Assembly (NCBI GenBank): GCA_045565285.1
Contig: JBJLFR010000032.1
Coordinates: forward strand, 62,001-126,000
Length of the DNA: 64,000 bases
Direction: 5' to 3'
DNA from: CACIIZ01 sp045565285
GTDB taxonomy: Bacteria > Pseudomonadota > Alphaproteobacteria > Rhodobacterales > Rhodobacteraceae
Under the pieces are notes generated by a model, which ran no database searches, had not been told where the DNA came from, and was given only the letters and a program-made list of their open reading frames with translations. Both the position numbers and the translations under genes were made by a program. Of this stretch, positions 35,328 through 44,003 are shown one piece after another. The stretch's first letter is position 1. Each line of letters opens with the position of its first letter.

Positions 35328-37322
35328 ATGATTAACATCTTTAGAAATATATTTATTTTCTTTCAAAAATTAATCGTTTGGTTAGTTTTAAGAATTTTTT
35401 TTCTTATACTAATAATTTTTATAACTTTAGTGGGGTATTTTTATTATCAAATACCATCTATGGAAAATCTTTTAGATGCTAGAGATCGAGGATCTGTAAC
35501 TTTATTAGATAAAAATGGTGATATTTTTGCATGGAGAGGAAAACAATTTGTAGGTTCATTAAGATCTGAAACAGTTAGTCCAACCTTAAAAAAAGCAATT
35601 ATTTCAGTTGAAGATAAAGGTTTTTATAAACATTTAGGAATTTCTATTAGAGGAATTCTTGGAGCCATAGTTATTAATTTAAAAGAAGGCAGAGGACCTC
35701 TACAAGGTCATGGAGGTTCAACTATAACACAACAAGTAGCTAAATTATTATGTTTGTTACAGTCACAAAATAAAGTTGAACAAGAATGTCGTAAAGCAAC
35801 TTTAGCTAGAAAATTAATGGAAATCCCATTTTCTATAGCTATGGAAATTAAGTATTCGAAAGATGAAATTTTGTCAGTTTATTTGAATAGAGTATACTTA
35901 GGAGCAGGATCTTATGGATTTGAAGCAGCTTCCCAAAGGTATTTCAATAAATCTGCAAGAGTTGTTAATTTGGCAGAATCAGCAATGCTTGCTGGTCTTT
36001 TAAAAGCTCCATCCAGATTTGCGCCAACAAGAAATTTAAAAATGGCAACAGAAAGAGCATCAACAGTTCTTAGTCTTATGGTTAAGGAAGGATATATAAC
36101 TAATAAAGATAAAAAAGTTGCTGAAAAAAATCCTGCTAAACTTTCAAATAAAGCGAATGAACTAGTCGGTAGTCATTTTGCTAATTGGATTATGAGTTCG
36201 ACTCCTAGGGAGTTATCTACAGCAACATCAGAAGATATAATAATAAATACCACATTTGATCCCCTTATTCAGCAAATTATTGAAAGTTCTACTGATGAAA
36301 TTTTTAATAAATATATCAAAGATGATTCTAAAGCTGAGTTAGCTATTGTTGTTATGACAAAAGATGGTTTAGTAAGAGCAATGATAGGAGGAAGAGATTT
36401 TAAGAATGGGAGGCAAAAATTTAATAGAGCCGTACAAGCTTTAAGGCAGCCTGGATCAGCATTCAAACCATTCATATATGCAGCAGCTTTAGATCAAGGT
36501 TACAGTCCAAATACTATTTTTTTTGATGAACCAACAGCAATTCAAATAGCAGGTTCAAAAATTTATAAACCAAGAAACTACACAGGAGAATATTTGGGTC
36601 CAGTAACACTAAATCAGGCACTAAGTGGTTCTATAAATACAGTGGCTGTACAATTAGCAAATGAAATTGGAATCGAAAAAATTCGGTCTATTGCAAAAGA
36701 CTTTGGTATTCGTTCTGCAATAGGTAAAGGTTTAGCTGTAGCATTAGGTTCTTCTGAAGTTACTTTATTAGAACTAACGTCATCATATTCAGGATTTTTG
36801 TCAAGTGGTAAGAAAGTAAATCCAATAGGTTGGTTTGATTTGAAAATTAGAGGTGAAAAAGGGGTTTTAATGAGTGCTGACAGATCAGAAGGAATGCAAG
36901 TTATTGATCAAAATGCCTCTGCAGCATTATTATATATGTTAATTAATGTTGTTGAAAATGGAACAGGAGCTAGAGCAAAAATTCCAGGCTGGGAATTAGC
37001 AGGTAAAACAGGAACAAGCCAGTTAATGAAAGATGCATGGTTTATTGGATTTAACTCAGAATATGTTTGTGGCATATGGATGGGTTATGATGATAATACA
37101 CCCTTACAAGGTGTAACTGGTGGTGGGTTACCAGCTGAATTGTGGTCAAATATTATTAAGGAATTAATAACTCATAACACACCATCTGCTCTTCCATACT
37201 TAACACCTGAGGAATTTGAACAATATGCTGGTGTTAAAAAAGATACTAATAAAATTAATAAAGAAAATCAAAACGGTAGATCAATAATAAAGGCTTTGAT
37301 AGATACTCTTTTTGGTAATTAA
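35328..37322 (+). CDS. Class A penicillin-binding protein (PBP1A family)
   Basis: Bifunctional peptidoglycan synthase anchored by an N-terminal helix (about 15-41). The glycosyltransferase domain has Glu95 in SVEDKGFYKH and GGSTITQQVAK. The transpeptidase domain has SxxK at Ser377-Lys380 (PGSAFKPF), SxN at Ser435-Asn437 and KTG at 560-562. At 664 residues it is shorter than typical PBP1A (about 800) and lacks an obvious OB insertion. It is divergent from glnK, and its 3' end overlaps the convergent mlaC-like gene by 4 nt. Confidence 0.94.
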   Translation: MINIFRNIFIFFQKLIVWLVLRIFFLILIIFITLVGYFYYQIPSMENLLDARDRGSVTLLDKNGDIFAWRGKQFVGSLRSETVSPTLKKAIISVEDKGFYKHLGISIRGILGAIVINLKEGRGPLQGHGGSTITQQVAKLLCLLQSQNKVEQECRKATLARKLMEIPFSIAMEIKYSKDEILSVYLNRVYLGAGSYGFEAASQRYFNKSARVVNLAESAMLAGLLKAPSRFAPTRNLKMATERASTVLSLMVKEGYITNKDKKVAEKNPAKLSNKANELVGSHFANWIMSSTPRELSTATSEDIIINTTFDPLIQQIIESSTDEIFNKYIKDDSKAELAIVVMTKDGLVRAMIGGRDFKNGRQKFNRAVQALRQPGSAFKPFIYAAALDQGYSPNTIFFDEPTAIQIAGSKIYKPRNYTGEYLGPVTLNQALSGSINTVAVQLANEIGIEKIRSIAKDFGIRSAIGKGLAVALGSSEVTLLELTSSYSGFLSSGKKVNPIGWFDLKIRGEKGVLMSADRSEGMQVIDQNASAALLYMLINVVENGTGARAKIPGWELAGKTGTSQLMKDAWFIGFNSEYVCGIWMGYDDNTPLQGVTGGGLPAELWSNIIKELITHNTPSALPYLTPEEFEQYAGVKKDTNKINKENQNGRSIIKALIDTLFGN

Positions 37323-37960
37323 TAATTTAACAAAGAATTAATTAGTTTATTTATTGAATTACCTTCTTTTGAGTATTGATTCCTTATTTCACCTCTTTCT
37401 GTTGTTAGAAGAGATATGCCCTCAATTTTCAAATCTATCATTTTAAAAACTCCACTTGCATCTGAAACTTGCCACCCAACTTTAATAGGAGCACTACCAG
37501 GCATTAATAACCTAGTTTCCACCATAATTCCTGCTTTACCACCAGAATCTCTACTTTTTTCAATAAGCATTTCTGCCCCTACAAATTCAGAAAATTGAGC
37601 AGTATACTTCTTTGCCAGATACTGTCTAAACGCATTTATAAAACTATTACGCTCATTTTGATTTAGTTTCCTCCATGGTGATCCTAAAACTGCTCTAGCT
37701 ATTATAGGAACATCAGCATGTCTATCAAATAATTTAAGAAGAGAATTTTTCTTATTTTTATCACTTGAGTTTTGATTAATAATGGAGAAAAGGTCATTAA
37801 ATATTTTTTTTGATAGAATTTCAGCTTTTGTTATTCTAGAAGATTTAGAATTTGCAAAATCAATGTTTATAAAGAATAAACTAGCAAAAAACAAAATATA
37901 AAGAAAAGAAAAAGATCTCCTAGTTAGTAGTTCACTTGGTTTTTTTTTGTTTATTTTCAA
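37319..37960 (-). CDS. MlaC/Tgt2-family periplasmic phospholipid-binding protein
   Basis: Periplasmic carrier of the Mla lipid-asymmetry system family, 213 residues. It has a signal segment (about 17-38) and an MlaC domain, shown by VPIIARAVLGSPWRKLNQNERNSFINAFRQYLAKKYTAQF-type helices and a mixed beta end (IKVGWQVSD, MIDLKIEGISLLTTERGEI). The MlaFEDB partners are not in the window, so it is an orphan here. It may serve hopanoid or phospholipid trafficking; function is inferred from the family. Confidence 0.85.
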   Translation of the reverse strand: MKINKKKPSELLTRRSFSFLYILFFASLFFINIDFANSKSSRITKAEILSKKIFNDLFSIINQNSSDKNKKNSLLKLFDRHADVPIIARAVLGSPWRKLNQNERNSFINAFRQYLAKKYTAQFSEFVGAEMLIEKSRDSGGKAGIMVETRLLMPGSAPIKVGWQVSDASGVFKMIDLKIEGISLLTTERGEIRNQYSKEGNSINKLINSLLNY

Positions 37961-38077
37961 TGGTTCCTCTAGTTACTAAAAAAATTGCAACTTGATATAG
38001 TTCTTTTTAAATTAATATAAAAATGTATATACTAATTAGATATTATAATTAAAATAAAGTAAAATAAAAATAAAACA

Positions 38078-38548
38078 GTGAAAATTAAAATGGTTAATAT
38101 TCAAGAAAAGTTAAAAATTTTATCATTAACACTTCCAGATGCTCCAGCTCCAGCAGCTAATTATTTACCGTATGTAATTTCAAATAACTTACTTTTTATT
38201 TCTGGACAAATTTCTAGTGATAAAAATGGATTAATTCAAGGATTAGTTGGAGAAAATATGAGTATAGACGATGGATATAGAGCAGCTCAAAATTGCGGAC
38301 TTTCTTTAATAGCTCATTTGAATAAAGCAATAGATAGTGATTTCAAGAAATTTAAACGCGTAATTAGGATAGCTGGTTTTGTGAATTCAACAAGTGATTT
38401 TCAAGATCATCCTAAAGTTGTAAATGGTGCTTCTGATCTTATGGTAAATGTTTTTGGAGAGAGTGGAAAACATATGAGAATCGCTTTAGGAGCAACTTTA
38501 CCATTAGGTGTAGCAGTAGAAGTAGAAGGTTTATTTGAATTAAACTGA
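38078..38548 (+). CDS. RidA/YjgF-family protein
   Basis: Trimeric Rid-family protein, 152-156 residues depending on whether the GTG at 38078 or the ATG at 38090 is used. The longer subfamily has AANYLPYVISNNLLFISGQIS near the N-terminus, GYRAAQNCGLSLIAHLNKAI and HMRIALGATLPLGVAVEVEGLFEL at the end. RidA itself deaminates reactive enamines; this branch has looser active-site conservation (the Arg of RidA is at MRIALG). It is followed 2 nt later by the GDPD gene, so probably in one operon with it. Confidence 0.88.
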   Translation: MKIKMVNIQEKLKILSLTLPDAPAPAANYLPYVISNNLLFISGQISSDKNGLIQGLVGENMSIDDGYRAAQNCGLSLIAHLNKAIDSDFKKFKRVIRIAGFVNSTSDFQDHPKVVNGASDLMVNVFGESGKHMRIALGATLPLGVAVEVEGLFELN

Positions 38549-38550
38549 AA

Positions 38551-39321
38551 ATGTTTAACATTTTGAATAAACTTCCAAAAAGTTTTATTAATAAACCAAT
38601 AGCACATAGGGGTTTTCATGATTGCAATGGAAGTTTTAAAAAAGGATTTGGACCTGAAAATTCTAGAGAATCCATACTTTATGCGGTTCAAAATGGTTTA
38701 GGTATCGAAATTGATGTTAGGTTCACTAAGGATTATGTACCAATAGTTATTCATGATAATTATTTGAAAAGATTGTGTGGTGTTGATAATTATTTATCAA
38801 ATATAAATTACAATGAATTAAAACATCTAAAATTAATAAATCATGAAAATTTACCAACCTTAGAAGAAATACTTTCAATTGTTAATGGAAGTACTCCTAT
38901 TTTAATTGAATTTAAAAAATTCAAAAAAAATCAAGATCATAATCATATAAAAAAAGGACTATATTTTATTTTAAAAAAATATTCAGGACCATTAGCATTA
39001 ATGTCTTTTGACCTTAAGTTAGTAGTTCATTTTTCAAAAAAATTACCAAATATAATAAGGGGATTGGTTTTAGAAAAATATGATCATAATAAAAAAATTT
39101 TTAGTTCAAAAATTGAAAGTAGAATTACTGAATATCAAATGCAAAGAAATGGAATTGGTTTCGTTTCCATTAAATACAATCAATTAACCAAAGAGTTTTA
39201 TAATTTAAATAAAAGAAAAAAAAGAGATGTAATATCTTGGACTATAAATTCTAGTTTTGATGCAAGAAGAATAAAAAACTTATGTGATAATATTACTTTT
39301 GAAGGCTTTAGGCCAACTTAA
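38551..39321 (+). CDS. Glycerophosphodiester phosphodiesterase family protein
   Basis: TIM-barrel phosphodiesterase that hydrolyses glycerophosphodiesters to glycerol-3-phosphate and an alcohol. The 256 residues show HRGFHD (His19), GPENSRESILYAVQNGLGIEIDVRFTKD (Glu and Asp ligands) and IVIHDNYLKRLCG (second His), followed by the barrel strands ILIEFKKF and GLVLEKY. No signal peptide is seen, so it is cytosolic. It is coupled with the RidA-like gene upstream and the COG3146 gene downstream (17 nt). Confidence 0.9.
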   Translation: MFNILNKLPKSFINKPIAHRGFHDCNGSFKKGFGPENSRESILYAVQNGLGIEIDVRFTKDYVPIVIHDNYLKRLCGVDNYLSNINYNELKHLKLINHENLPTLEEILSIVNGSTPILIEFKKFKKNQDHNHIKKGLYFILKKYSGPLALMSFDLKLVVHFSKKLPNIIRGLVLEKYDHNKKIFSSKIESRITEYQMQRNGIGFVSIKYNQLTKEFYNLNKRKKRDVISWTINSSFDARRIKNLCDNITFEGFRPT

Positions 39322-39338
39322 AAAAAGGAAAATCTTAA

Positions 39339-40517
39339 TTGTATAAGAAAAATGTTAAGATCGATTTTATACAAAAAATAAAACTTATTGAAAAAAAACA
39401 ATGGGATTTATGTGCTTGTCCAGAAGTTTTAGAAGGAAAGAAACCAATAGATCCTTTTACAACATATAATTTTATTTCAGCATTAGAAAATAGTGGATCA
39501 GTTGGTAAAGGTACCGGTTGGCATAGCTGTCATTTAGTTGCTAAAATAGAAAATCAAGTAATTGCAGTTATGCCCTTATATTTAAAAGGCCATTCACAAG
39601 GTGAGTATATTTTTGATCATAATTGGGCACAAGCGTATCATAATTTTGGTGGTAATTATTATCCCAAATTACAATCTGCAGTTCCTTTTACCCCTGCTTC
39701 AGGTAGAAGGTTTCTAATAAAAAAAGGTTTTGAAAAGGAGGGAAGGGATGCTCTTGAAAAAGGAATTATCAGTTTAGCTATTAATAATAATGTTTCATCT
39801 GCACATATTACATTTTGTACTCCTTCAGAAGCAAAAGAAGTTTCTGAAAATAATTTCAAAAAAAGAAAAACTCTTCAATATCACTGGGTAAATAAAGGAT
39901 TTGGTAATTTTGAAGATTTTTTAAATTCTCTAGTAAGTAGAAAGCGTAAAGCGATCAAAAAAGAACGAAAGATGGCTTATAGTTTATTTAGAGATAAAGG
40001 AGGTATTTTTTGTTTCACTGGATCAGAATTAGAAGATGAACATTGGGATAGTTTTTGGGATTTTTATCAAGATACAGGGAATAGAAAATGGGGTTATCCA
40101 TATTTAACAAGAGATTTTTTTAGGATAATTAATAAAACTATGTCAGATAATATATTATTAATTTTAGCAATAGAAAATAATAAACCAATTGCAGGAGCAC
40201 TGAATTTCATAGGTGGTGATACTTTGTTTGGAAGGTATTGGGGTTGTTCAAAATATCATTCATGTTTGCATTATGAACTTTGTTATTATCAAGCAATAGA
40301 ATATGCTCTTAAAAACCATATCAATAAAGTAGAGGCTGGTGCACAAGGTGAACATAAAATAAGTAGGGGTTACTTACCTAGTTTTGTATATTCTTTACAT
40401 TGGTTTTCAAATACATCTTTTAGAAATGCAATTTCTGATTATTTAGATAAAGAAGAAAAAGTCATTGATAAGGAATATAATATCTTAATGGAAACAAGTC
40501 CTTTTAAAAAATCATAG
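39339..40517 (+). CDS. GNAT-superfamily N-acyltransferase (COG3146/DUF482, peptidogalycan-type)
   Basis: Predicted acyltransferase of 392 residues, family long known as predicted N-acyltransferase. It shows WDLCACPEVLEGKKPIDPFTTYNFISALE-type start, GEYIFDHNWAQAYHNFGGNYYPKLQSAVPFTPASGRR, then a GNAT core (ILAIENNKPIAGALNFIGGDTLFGRYWG) and VEAGAQGEHKISRGYLP. The start is TTG with AAGGAAA upstream. The substrate is unknown. The order with RidA, GDPD and this protein recurs in alphaproteobacteria, but no joint pathway is established. Confidence 0.85.
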   Translation: MYKKNVKIDFIQKIKLIEKKQWDLCACPEVLEGKKPIDPFTTYNFISALENSGSVGKGTGWHSCHLVAKIENQVIAVMPLYLKGHSQGEYIFDHNWAQAYHNFGGNYYPKLQSAVPFTPASGRRFLIKKGFEKEGRDALEKGIISLAINNNVSSAHITFCTPSEAKEVSENNFKKRKTLQYHWVNKGFGNFEDFLNSLVSRKRKAIKKERKMAYSLFRDKGGIFCFTGSELEDEHWDSFWDFYQDTGNRKWGYPYLTRDFFRIINKTMSDNILLILAIENNKPIAGALNFIGGDTLFGRYWGCSKYHSCLHYELCYYQAIEYALKNHINKVEAGAQGEHKISRGYLPSFVYSLHWFSNTSFRNAISDYLDKEEKVIDKEYNILMETSPFKKS

Positions 40518-40528
40518 GAGAAAAAATT

Positions 40529-40831
40529 TTGGCTTACAAATTAAATAATGAAGATAAGAAAAAATTTATTAAAGAACAAACTAAAAGTGGTTGGGAATAT
40601 GACGAAGAAAATGATTCTATTTATAAAAAATTTGAATTTAAAAATTTCATAGATGCATTTTCTTGGATGACAAAAGTAGCTTTATTTGCTGAAAAGATAA
40701 ACCATCATCCTGAGTGGTTTAATGTCTATAAAACTGTAGAAGTAACTCTCAAAACACATGATTTAAACTCTCTTAGTGATTTGGATAAAAAATTATCTGA
40801 ACAAATGGATCTTTTTTTACTAAATAATTGA
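40529..40831 (+). CDS. phhB: Pterin-4a-carbinolamine dehydratase
   Basis: Dehydrates 4a-hydroxytetrahydropterin, recycling the cofactor of aromatic amino-acid hydroxylases; may also act in molybdopterin or folate metabolism. The 100 residues have the family motif EKINHHPEWFNVYKTVEV (about 55-72, with His-His-Pro). The start is TTG with GGAG 8 nt upstream. No phenylalanine hydroxylase gene is in the window, so its substrate source is unclear. It is convergent with the peroxiredoxin gene, 3 nt apart. Confidence 0.92.
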   Translation: MAYKLNNEDKKKFIKEQTKSGWEYDEENDSIYKKFEFKNFIDAFSWMTKVALFAEKINHHPEWFNVYKTVEVTLKTHDLNSLSDLDKKLSEQMDLFLLNN

Positions 40832-40834
40832 AAG

Positions 40835-41329
40835 CTATTCTTCAATTTGCCTTAAAATATTTTTTCCTGATGTAACGTCACAAACACCTCTTTCTTCTTC
40901 AATCAAAAGATTTTGTATAATTAGATTATTTAAAATTATACAAAATCTTTTTGACCTATTAATAAAACCAATCTCAGGGCTGCTAAAAGACAATTTTAGT
41001 TTTCTTACCAACTTACCATCAGGATCTGTTATAAACTTTAAGCCACTTTCAATAGCACCAGTTTGTTCTGCCCATACTTTGGTGACATGTATATCATTTA
41101 CAACCAAACAAAAAACTTCATTTATACCTTTAATTTTAAAATTATCAATTTTATCTTTGATACTTGGTATATGATAGTTTGAACAAGTGGGTGTGAAAGC
41201 TCCCGGCATTCCAAAAAGGACTATTTTTTTATTAGCAAATATCAGGTTCGTAATAGTTCTTTTCATATTTCCTTCATTATATAGATATAAACTGCTCTCA
41301 GGAAACGTATCGCCAACTTGAATTTTCAT
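40835..41329 (-). CDS. Peroxiredoxin (PRX5-like)
   Basis: Thiol peroxidase of 164 residues. The peroxidatic cysteine is Cys49 in PGAFTPTCSNYH, the exact PRX5-group motif. KVWAEQTGAIESGLKFITDPDGKL follows as expected. Further cysteines (CLVVND, RFCIIL, GVCDVTSG) are present, one of which may resolve. It probably uses glutathione or thioredoxin to reduce peroxides. It is divergent from the reductase gene at 41411 and convergent with phhB. Confidence 0.93.
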   Translation of the reverse strand: MKIQVGDTFPESSLYLYNEGNMKRTITNLIFANKKIVLFGMPGAFTPTCSNYHIPSIKDKIDNFKIKGINEVFCLVVNDIHVTKVWAEQTGAIESGLKFITDPDGKLVRKLKLSFSSPEIGFINRSKRFCIILNNLIIQNLLIEEERGVCDVTSGKNILRQIEE

Positions 41330-41410
41330 ATTTTTATTCCATTGGTTGATATTTTTTTGGATTTATATATTAATATTTTCATATTGTTCAATTTTTAGAT
41401 AAAGTAATAT

Positions 41411-42628
41411 ATGCCCGATATAATTGCAATTGGTGGTGGTCAAGCTAGCTTTTCCTTTGTAAGCAAATTAAGGTCACTTGGTTATAAAAAATCAATTAGT
41501 CTTATTTGTGCTGAAAACGATTTACCCTATCAAAGGCCCCCGCTATCAAAAAAATTTCTAGTTGGTGATCTTGAAAAGGAACGCCTATTTCTTAGGCAGC
41601 AAAGTTTTTATGATCAAAATAATATAGAAGTTATAAAAGGGAAAAAAGCAAAAGAAATTGATAGAAAAAAAAGCCAAATACTCTTGGATAATGGACAATC
41701 ATTAAAATATACAAAACTTTTTCTTGGTTTAGGTTCAGAACCACGGTTGCTTTCAAAGGAGTTAACTAATGGTATACCAAATATATTCTATTTAAGAAAC
41801 ATAGGAGATATAAATTTGATATCTCATCAGTTTCTTAATAAAAAAAAATTATTAATTTTAGGCGGTGGATTTATTGGTCTTGAGGTAGCATCTGTTGCTA
41901 GAAAACTTGGAATTGATGTTACCATAATTGAATCTCAAGAAAGAATTTTGAAAAGAACATCTTCAGAAATAGTGGCAAACTATCTAAAAAATATACATAT
42001 CTCTAATGGAGTAATTATAAAAGAAAAAACATTTGTTAAAAAATTTCTTTACGATGAAAAAGAATTTTTTGGTGTTTTGACCAATAATAATGAAGAAATT
42101 TATGCTGATCTATTGATTGCTGGAATTGGTGTTGAACCTAATACTAAAATTGCAGTTAACGCCGGATTATCTATTGATAATGGAATTGTTGTTAATGTAA
42201 ATTGCAGGACAAATGATCCAACAATTTATGCTGCTGGTGATTGTGCAAGTTTTCCTTATAAAGGTAATCTTATAAGATTAGAGTCTGTTGGAAACGCTAT
42301 AGAGCAATCTGAGATTGCTGCTGAAAATGTTATGGGTAACAAATTAAAATATCAACCTACTCCATGGTTTTGGTCTGATCAATTCGATACTAAACTACAA
42401 ATTGCTGGTTTAAATACTGGCTTTACTAGTGTTTTCCATAGAATGGAAAATGATAAGAATTCATTTTGGTATTATAAAAAAGATAGATTAGTATCAGTTG
42501 ATGCTTTCAATGATTCAAAGAGTTACATGATTGGAAAAAAATTTTTAGAGATGAAAATAAATCCAAGCCCTTCAGACATTATTTCCACAAAAATTAATTT
42601 AAAAAAACTACTAAGAAAAGTTAAATGA
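41411..42628 (+). CDS. FAD-dependent ferredoxin/rubredoxin-type reductase
   Basis: Oxidoreductase of 405 residues transferring electrons from NAD(P)H to a ferredoxin. It has an FAD motif GGGQASFSFVSKLR (8-21), ENDLPYQRPPLSKKFL, the NAD motif LGGGFIGLEVASVARKLG and the second FAD motif IYAAGDCASFP. The C-terminal reductase domain includes PWFWSDQFDTKLQIAG. This matches the rhodocoxin/putidaredoxin reductase group. The partner ferredoxin and oxygenase are not in the window. Its stop overlaps the rsmD start (ATGA). Confidence 0.92.
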   Translation: MPDIIAIGGGQASFSFVSKLRSLGYKKSISLICAENDLPYQRPPLSKKFLVGDLEKERLFLRQQSFYDQNNIEVIKGKKAKEIDRKKSQILLDNGQSLKYTKLFLGLGSEPRLLSKELTNGIPNIFYLRNIGDINLISHQFLNKKKLLILGGGFIGLEVASVARKLGIDVTIIESQERILKRTSSEIVANYLKNIHISNGVIIKEKTFVKKFLYDEKEFFGVLTNNNEEIYADLLIAGIGVEPNTKIAVNAGLSIDNGIVVNVNCRTNDPTIYAAGDCASFPYKGNLIRLESVGNAIEQSEIAAENVMGNKLKYQPTPWFWSDQFDTKLQIAGLNTGFTSVFHRMENDKNSFWYYKKDRLVSVDAFNDSKSYMIGKKFLEMKINPSPSDIISTKINLKKLLRKVK

Positions 42629-43182
42629 GAGTTGTTGGAGGAAAATGGAAAAGTAGAAAAATTAATGGGCTTTTCAAAGTATCTCACAATCACGTTATCC
42701 GTCCTACTACAGATAGAGTTAAAGAAAATATATTTAATATTTTAGAGAATTTGGGTATTGGAAATTCAATTTCTGGGGCTAGAGTATTAGATGTTTTTTG
42801 TGGAACTGGTGCAATGGGTATTGAATCAATATCTAGAGGAGCATCTTTTTGTCACTTTATAGACAAATCCGTAATTTCAAGGCAAATAACTTTAGATAAT
42901 GTTCGCAGTCTTTCTTGTGAGAAAGAAACACAATTTATACTAAAAAATATATTAGAAATAGGTACATGTGAACATGGAAAAGCTGATCTAATTTTTTTAG
43001 ATCCTCCATATCAAAATCAAATTGCCGAGGAATCAATACAAAAATTATTAAAATTTGGTTGGATTGATGAAAATACACTGATAATCTTGGAAAAAGGAAA
43101 AAATGAAATTTTTAAATCAAAGTTTCATTTAATTGATAAAAGGGTTTATGGAAATACTGAAATTTTATTTTTAAAGTTTTAG
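42625..43182 (+). CDS. rsmD: 16S rRNA (guanine966-N2)-methyltransferase RsmD
   Basis: SAM-dependent methyltransferase acting on assembled 30S subunits. The 185 residues show MRVVGGKWKSRKI, IRPTTDRVKENIFNIL, the SAM motif VLDVFCGTGAMGIESISRGA and the catalytic DPPY in IFLDPPYQN. It overlaps the upstream reductase gene by 4 nt and is therefore probably translated by coupling. Confidence 0.96.
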   Translation: MRVVGGKWKSRKINGLFKVSHNHVIRPTTDRVKENIFNILENLGIGNSISGARVLDVFCGTGAMGIESISRGASFCHFIDKSVISRQITLDNVRSLSCEKETQFILKNILEIGTCEHGKADLIFLDPPYQNQIAEESIQKLLKFGWIDENTLIILEKGKNEIFKSKFHLIDKRVYGNTEILFLKF

Positions 43183-43256
43183 TTAATTAGATAAAGTTAT
43201 TTACTTTGATAGAAAAAAAATATAATCCAAAATTTTTAATTATATGAGAATTACAT

Positions 43257-44003
43257 TTGGGAAATAAATATACAGATTTTGGTTTTTCGCAAGTAAGAAC
43301 TAAAGATAAATCTAATTTAGTAAAAAATATCTTTGAAAATGTTTCTTCTAATTATGATTTAATGAACGATTTTATGAGTTTGGGCATACATAGAGTATGG
43401 AAAGATTTTATGTTAGATTGGTTAGCACCTAGAAGTGGACAAAATCTAGTAGATGTTGCTGGTGGAACAGGAGATATAGCGCTAGATTTTATAAAAAGAG
43501 CAAAAAAAAATGTTAATGCAACTATTGTAGACCTTACAGAATCTATGATGGTGGAGGGTCAAAAAAAATTAATAGATATCCCTAAAGATTCAAAAATAAA
43601 TTGGGTCTGTGGGGATGCTATGTTCATGCCATTTAATAATAATTCATTTGATGTTTACACAATTTCCTTTGGAATAAGAAATGTAACTAGTCTTTCTAAG
43701 ACTTTATCTGAAGCATATAGGGTTTTAAAACCAGGTGGAAGAATAATGATACTAGAATTTTCATCCGTAAATAATGATTTAATTTCCTGGTTTTATGATA
43801 AATACTCTTTTAATATAATACCCAAGTTAGGTGAATTGATAGCGAATGATAGAGAAAGTTACCAATATTTAGTTGAAAGTATAAGAAAATTCCCTGATCA
43901 AGACACATTTTCTGAAATGATTATTAATGAAGGATTTAAAAAAGTTAAATACAGAGATCTTACCTTTGGAATTGCTGCATTGCATTCTGCATGGAAAATT
44001 TAA
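43257..44003 (+). CDS. ubiE: Ubiquinone/menaquinone C-methyltransferase UbiE
   Basis: Methylates the demethoxy-quinol ring in ubiquinone synthesis. The 248 residues show the signature YDLMNDFMSLGIHRVWKDF (about 34-52), the SAM loop VDVAGGTGDIALDF and RVLKPGGRIMILEFS. The start is TTG at 43257; the frame upstream offers no better one. Its stop is immediately followed by the ubiB ATG, indicating an operon. Confidence 0.97.
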   Translation: MGNKYTDFGFSQVRTKDKSNLVKNIFENVSSNYDLMNDFMSLGIHRVWKDFMLDWLAPRSGQNLVDVAGGTGDIALDFIKRAKKNVNATIVDLTESMMVEGQKKLIDIPKDSKINWVCGDAMFMPFNNNSFDVYTISFGIRNVTSLSKTLSEAYRVLKPGGRIMILEFSSVNNDLISWFYDKYSFNIIPKLGELIANDRESYQYLVESIRKFPDQDTFSEMIINEGFKKVKYRDLTFGIAALHSAWKI

